In this document: piece after piece, positions 62,315 through 64,000 of the stretch
How the letters are laid out: each line of letters opens with the position of its first letter
How positions within the stretch are numbered: position 1 is the first letter of the stretch
NCBI GenBank assembly: GCA_028289345.1
Contig: JANQQL010000005.1
Location: forward strand, 165,206-229,205
DNA length: 64,000 bases
Direction of reading: 5' to 3'
From: Planctomycetota bacterium
GTDB lineage: Bacteria > Planctomycetota > B15-G4 > SIAN01
Made by a program: the position numbers and the translations under genes
The notes under the pieces: model-generated
Seen by the model: the letters and a program-made list of their open reading frames with translations, nothing else
Told to the model about the DNA's origin: nothing
The model's database searches: none

Positions 62315-64000
62315 AGCCGTTCAATCCCCAGACAGCGATCTCCGACTTCCAAGCGGTCAACCACGTCCATCCCCTCCACGACTTGGCCGAACACCGTGTA
62401 GTTGCCGTCCAGGTGAGGAGTCGGGACGTGAGTGATGAAGATCTGGCAGCCGCCGGTGTCCGGTCCCGCATTGGGCATCCCCAAAGCTCCCGTGAGGTAT
62501 GGACGCGGGTTGATCTCATCATGAAGGAGAACCCCGCCGCTGCCCCAGCCATCCCCGCGGGGATCCAATCCCTGCACGACGAACCCGGTCACCACTCGAT
62601 GGAATGAGAGGTCGTCATAGGCTCCTTGCGCCATCCTGTTCAGAAAGCTCTTCACATGGCGCGGCGCGTCCTCTCGAAACAACTCGAGAACGATCTCGCC
62701 CCGCGTCGTCTGCAGCTCCACCCGAGGAGCCGAATCCTTTTGGGAGTAGTCCTGCCCATATTCAAGAGTCACTGTGGAGCGGGACTCGGAAGGAACGACC
62801 CTTGGTTTCTCGTCACTGTTGGCCAGCCCCTCTTCCACGGCCCGCCGAACCGCCGCGGAAGGATCTCCGCGAGCATCGAGCAACCGTTGGGTCGCCTCGT
62901 TTCCTCCCAAGGCGGCGAGAGTGCGCACGGCTTCCACCCGTACCTCGGCGTTTTCGTCTCCCGTGCTCTCCAGCAACACGACGCCGACTGCGGTGGCGTC
63001 CTCTTCGGCCCCATGCTCCCGAAGAATCGAAAGAGCCGTCCCGCGCATTGCCATGTCCGCATGTTGGAGGCCGCGCAGCCCGTAGTGCCGCTGCTTTCCT
63101 TCCAGAGTGGCCAACGCGTTCAATGCTTCGACCGACACTCGCGGGTCTTCGTCGACGAGCCGTTCTTCCAGCAAATACACGGGAAGCGGATCGAGGTTCC
63201 CCGCCGCCCTTGTCGCCCCCCAACGATCCCATGGCGCCGGACGTCGAGCCAACATATGAATGCGCTCCCGAGCCCGATCTCCCCCCCGAGGAGCCCATTC
63301 CTTCAGCGCTCGCGCCCGCACGGTGGGCGAGACATCGTCCAACGCGGCCTGAAAGAACTCTCCCCACTCGGCGTCGACCGGAACGAGTTTGCCTAGGGAT
63401 GCCAGGAGGTAGTCCCGAACATGGAAACTGTCCGGATTCTTCTCGAAGGCACTTCGCAGAACCGGGATCACCCGAGGATCGCCACGAAGGGCCAAGGCCC
63501 ATGCCGCGTTCGCCGCTACGTGGGGGTCCGAGTCGCGAAGAACCGAGGCCACGGCTTTCACGGGAAACTCTGCACTGTCGGTCAGTCCCGTCAGCCCGCG
63601 CAAGGCGAAGAACCTCTCCTCGCGCTGCGACGAATCGAGGGCCTCTCGAAGAGCGGCCTCACGGCCATCGATTTCGATCTCGGCAAGGGCGTAGACGGCC
63701 TTCCATCGAACCTCGCCGTTGGAATCTTGGCAGCGCTCGGTCAAACGTTGCAGGAGCGCCGCTTCGGTAGACTCGTCCAACGGGCGCTCTGGCGCAGCAC
63801 GCTTGCCTCGAATTCTCGCCAAGGCCAACAAAGCAGCGCCGCGGACTCCTGGATCAGAATCCTCCGTCGCGGCTAGCAACGCCGGCACCGCCGTGGAATC
63901 TCCGCGTTTTCCCAGAGCCTCGGCAGCCCGCGCCCTCACCCCCCCGCGCGAATCCTGGAGGGACTGAAGGAGCGCCGCGATCGTTCGTTGAGAAGGAGTC
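62311..64000 (-). CDS. HEAT-repeat protein with C-terminal cyclophilin-type PPIase (5' end outside window)
   Basis: The frame is open to the right edge, so the N-terminus is missing; a GTG at 63939 is internal, and the sequence beyond it still reads as HEAT repeat (IAALLQSLQDSRGGVRARAAEALGK). Visible repeats of about 30 residues with DxxxxVR-xA--ALA patterns run for nearly 400 residues. The last 170 residues are a cyclophilin: ELQTTRGEIVLELF, FHRVVTGFVVQGLDPRGDG, GALGMPNAGPDTGGCQIFITHVPTPHLDGNYTVFGQVVEGMDVVD. The key Arg (FHRVV) and Gln (CQIFI) are present, so proline isomerase activity is likely. Probably an exported folding factor. Confidence 0.88.
   Translation of the reverse strand, partial: TPSQRTIAALLQSLQDSRGGVRARAAEALGKRGDSTAVPALLAATEDSDPGVRGAALLALARIRGKRAAPERPLDESTEAALLQRLTERCQDSNGEVRWKAVYALAEIEIDGREAALREALDSSQREERFFALRGLTGLTDSAEFPVKAVASVLRDSDPHVAANAAWALALRGDPRVIPVLRSAFEKNPDSFHVRDYLLASLGKLVPVDAEWGEFFQAALDDVSPTVRARALKEWAPRGGDRARERIHMLARRPAPWDRWGATRAAGNLDPLPVYLLEERLVDEDPRVSVEALNALATLEGKQRHYGLRGLQHADMAMRGTALSILREHGAEEDATAVGVVLLESTGDENAEVRVEAVRTLAALGGNEATQRLLDARGDPSAAVRRAVEEGLANSDEKPRVVPSESRSTVTLEYGQDYSQKDSAPRVELQTTRGEIVLELFREDAPRHVKSFLNRMAQGAYDDLSFHRVVTGFVVQGLDPRGDGWGSGGVLLHDEINPRPYLTGALGMPNAGPDTGGCQIFITHVPTPHLDGNYTVFGQVVEGMDVVDRLEVGDRCLGIERL

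Noticed and set aside
1-64000. CRISPR array, transposase, integrase
   Set aside because: No regularly spaced repeats and no DDE, HUH, tyrosine or serine recombinase motifs seen in any supported frame.

Overview
The window looks like a high-GC Planctomycetota-type chromosome, probably one of the marine lineages rich in secreted proteins that share a C-terminal domain. This is inferred from gene style, not from a marker gene. The supporting signs are ECF sigma factors next to Ser/Thr kinases with TPR tails, a MoxR/Bat operon, a 2,013-residue YD-repeat protein, many exported beta-rich proteins, and mostly single genes separated by long intergenic gaps.

Region 1 (1-5.95 kb) is an accessory block on the 3' side of a tRNA-Arg(CCT) gene. 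It holds a truncated membrane protein, a purine/cytidine deaminase-like enzyme, a 1,058-residue protein ending in a TIR domain with the expected catalytic Glu, and a small gene remnant. Two diverged copies of a 250-bp sequence, each ending in the last bases of the tRNA, bracket the TIR segment. This suggests tandem integration at the tRNA 3' end. Region 2 (6.2-14.8 kb) has a secreted beta-helix protein, three tandem paralogous secreted proteins, then an ECF sigma factor and a zinc-finger/kinase/TPR protein. Region 3 (14.8-19.4 kb) is the most striking: a two-gene operon with a small beta-rich protein and a 1,403-residue protein combining a caspase-like protease, an Hsp90-type ATPase domain and C-terminal repeats. 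It looks like a regulated-cell-death or anti-phage conflict system.

Region 4 (19.9-30.4 kb) carries a secreted beta-propeller with a strong terminator, an RHS/YD-repeat giant with a unique tail, two small membrane proteins, a decayed TetR gene, a very strong G-quadruplex motif, and a dispersed repeat (core TTTTTCTTGGGGCAG) that recurs upstream of small ORFs. Region 5 (30.5-40.5 kb) is signalling: two divergent ECF sigma factors, a second sigma/kinase pair with overlapping stop and start, a TPR-thioredoxin fusion, and a TPR-sensor hybrid histidine kinase. Region 6 (40.5-53.1 kb) has an YbbP/YbbA exporter divergent from a TesA-type esterase (the same arrangement as in E. coli), secreted lectin-like and beta-helix proteins, QueF (queuosine synthesis), an SnoaL-like protein and a thioredoxin-fold/TPR protein.

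Region 7 (53.4-60.8 kb) is a tightly overlapping moxR-DUF58-bat operon, including a BatB-BatC fusion. Region 8 (60.7-64 kb, minus strand) has an RluA-like pseudouridine synthase with an altered catalytic motif, a GNAT acetyltransferase, and a HEAT-repeat/cyclophilin protein that runs off the right end. I saw no CRISPR array, transposase, integrase or rRNA. Protein family calls are from motif reading only; no database search was run.
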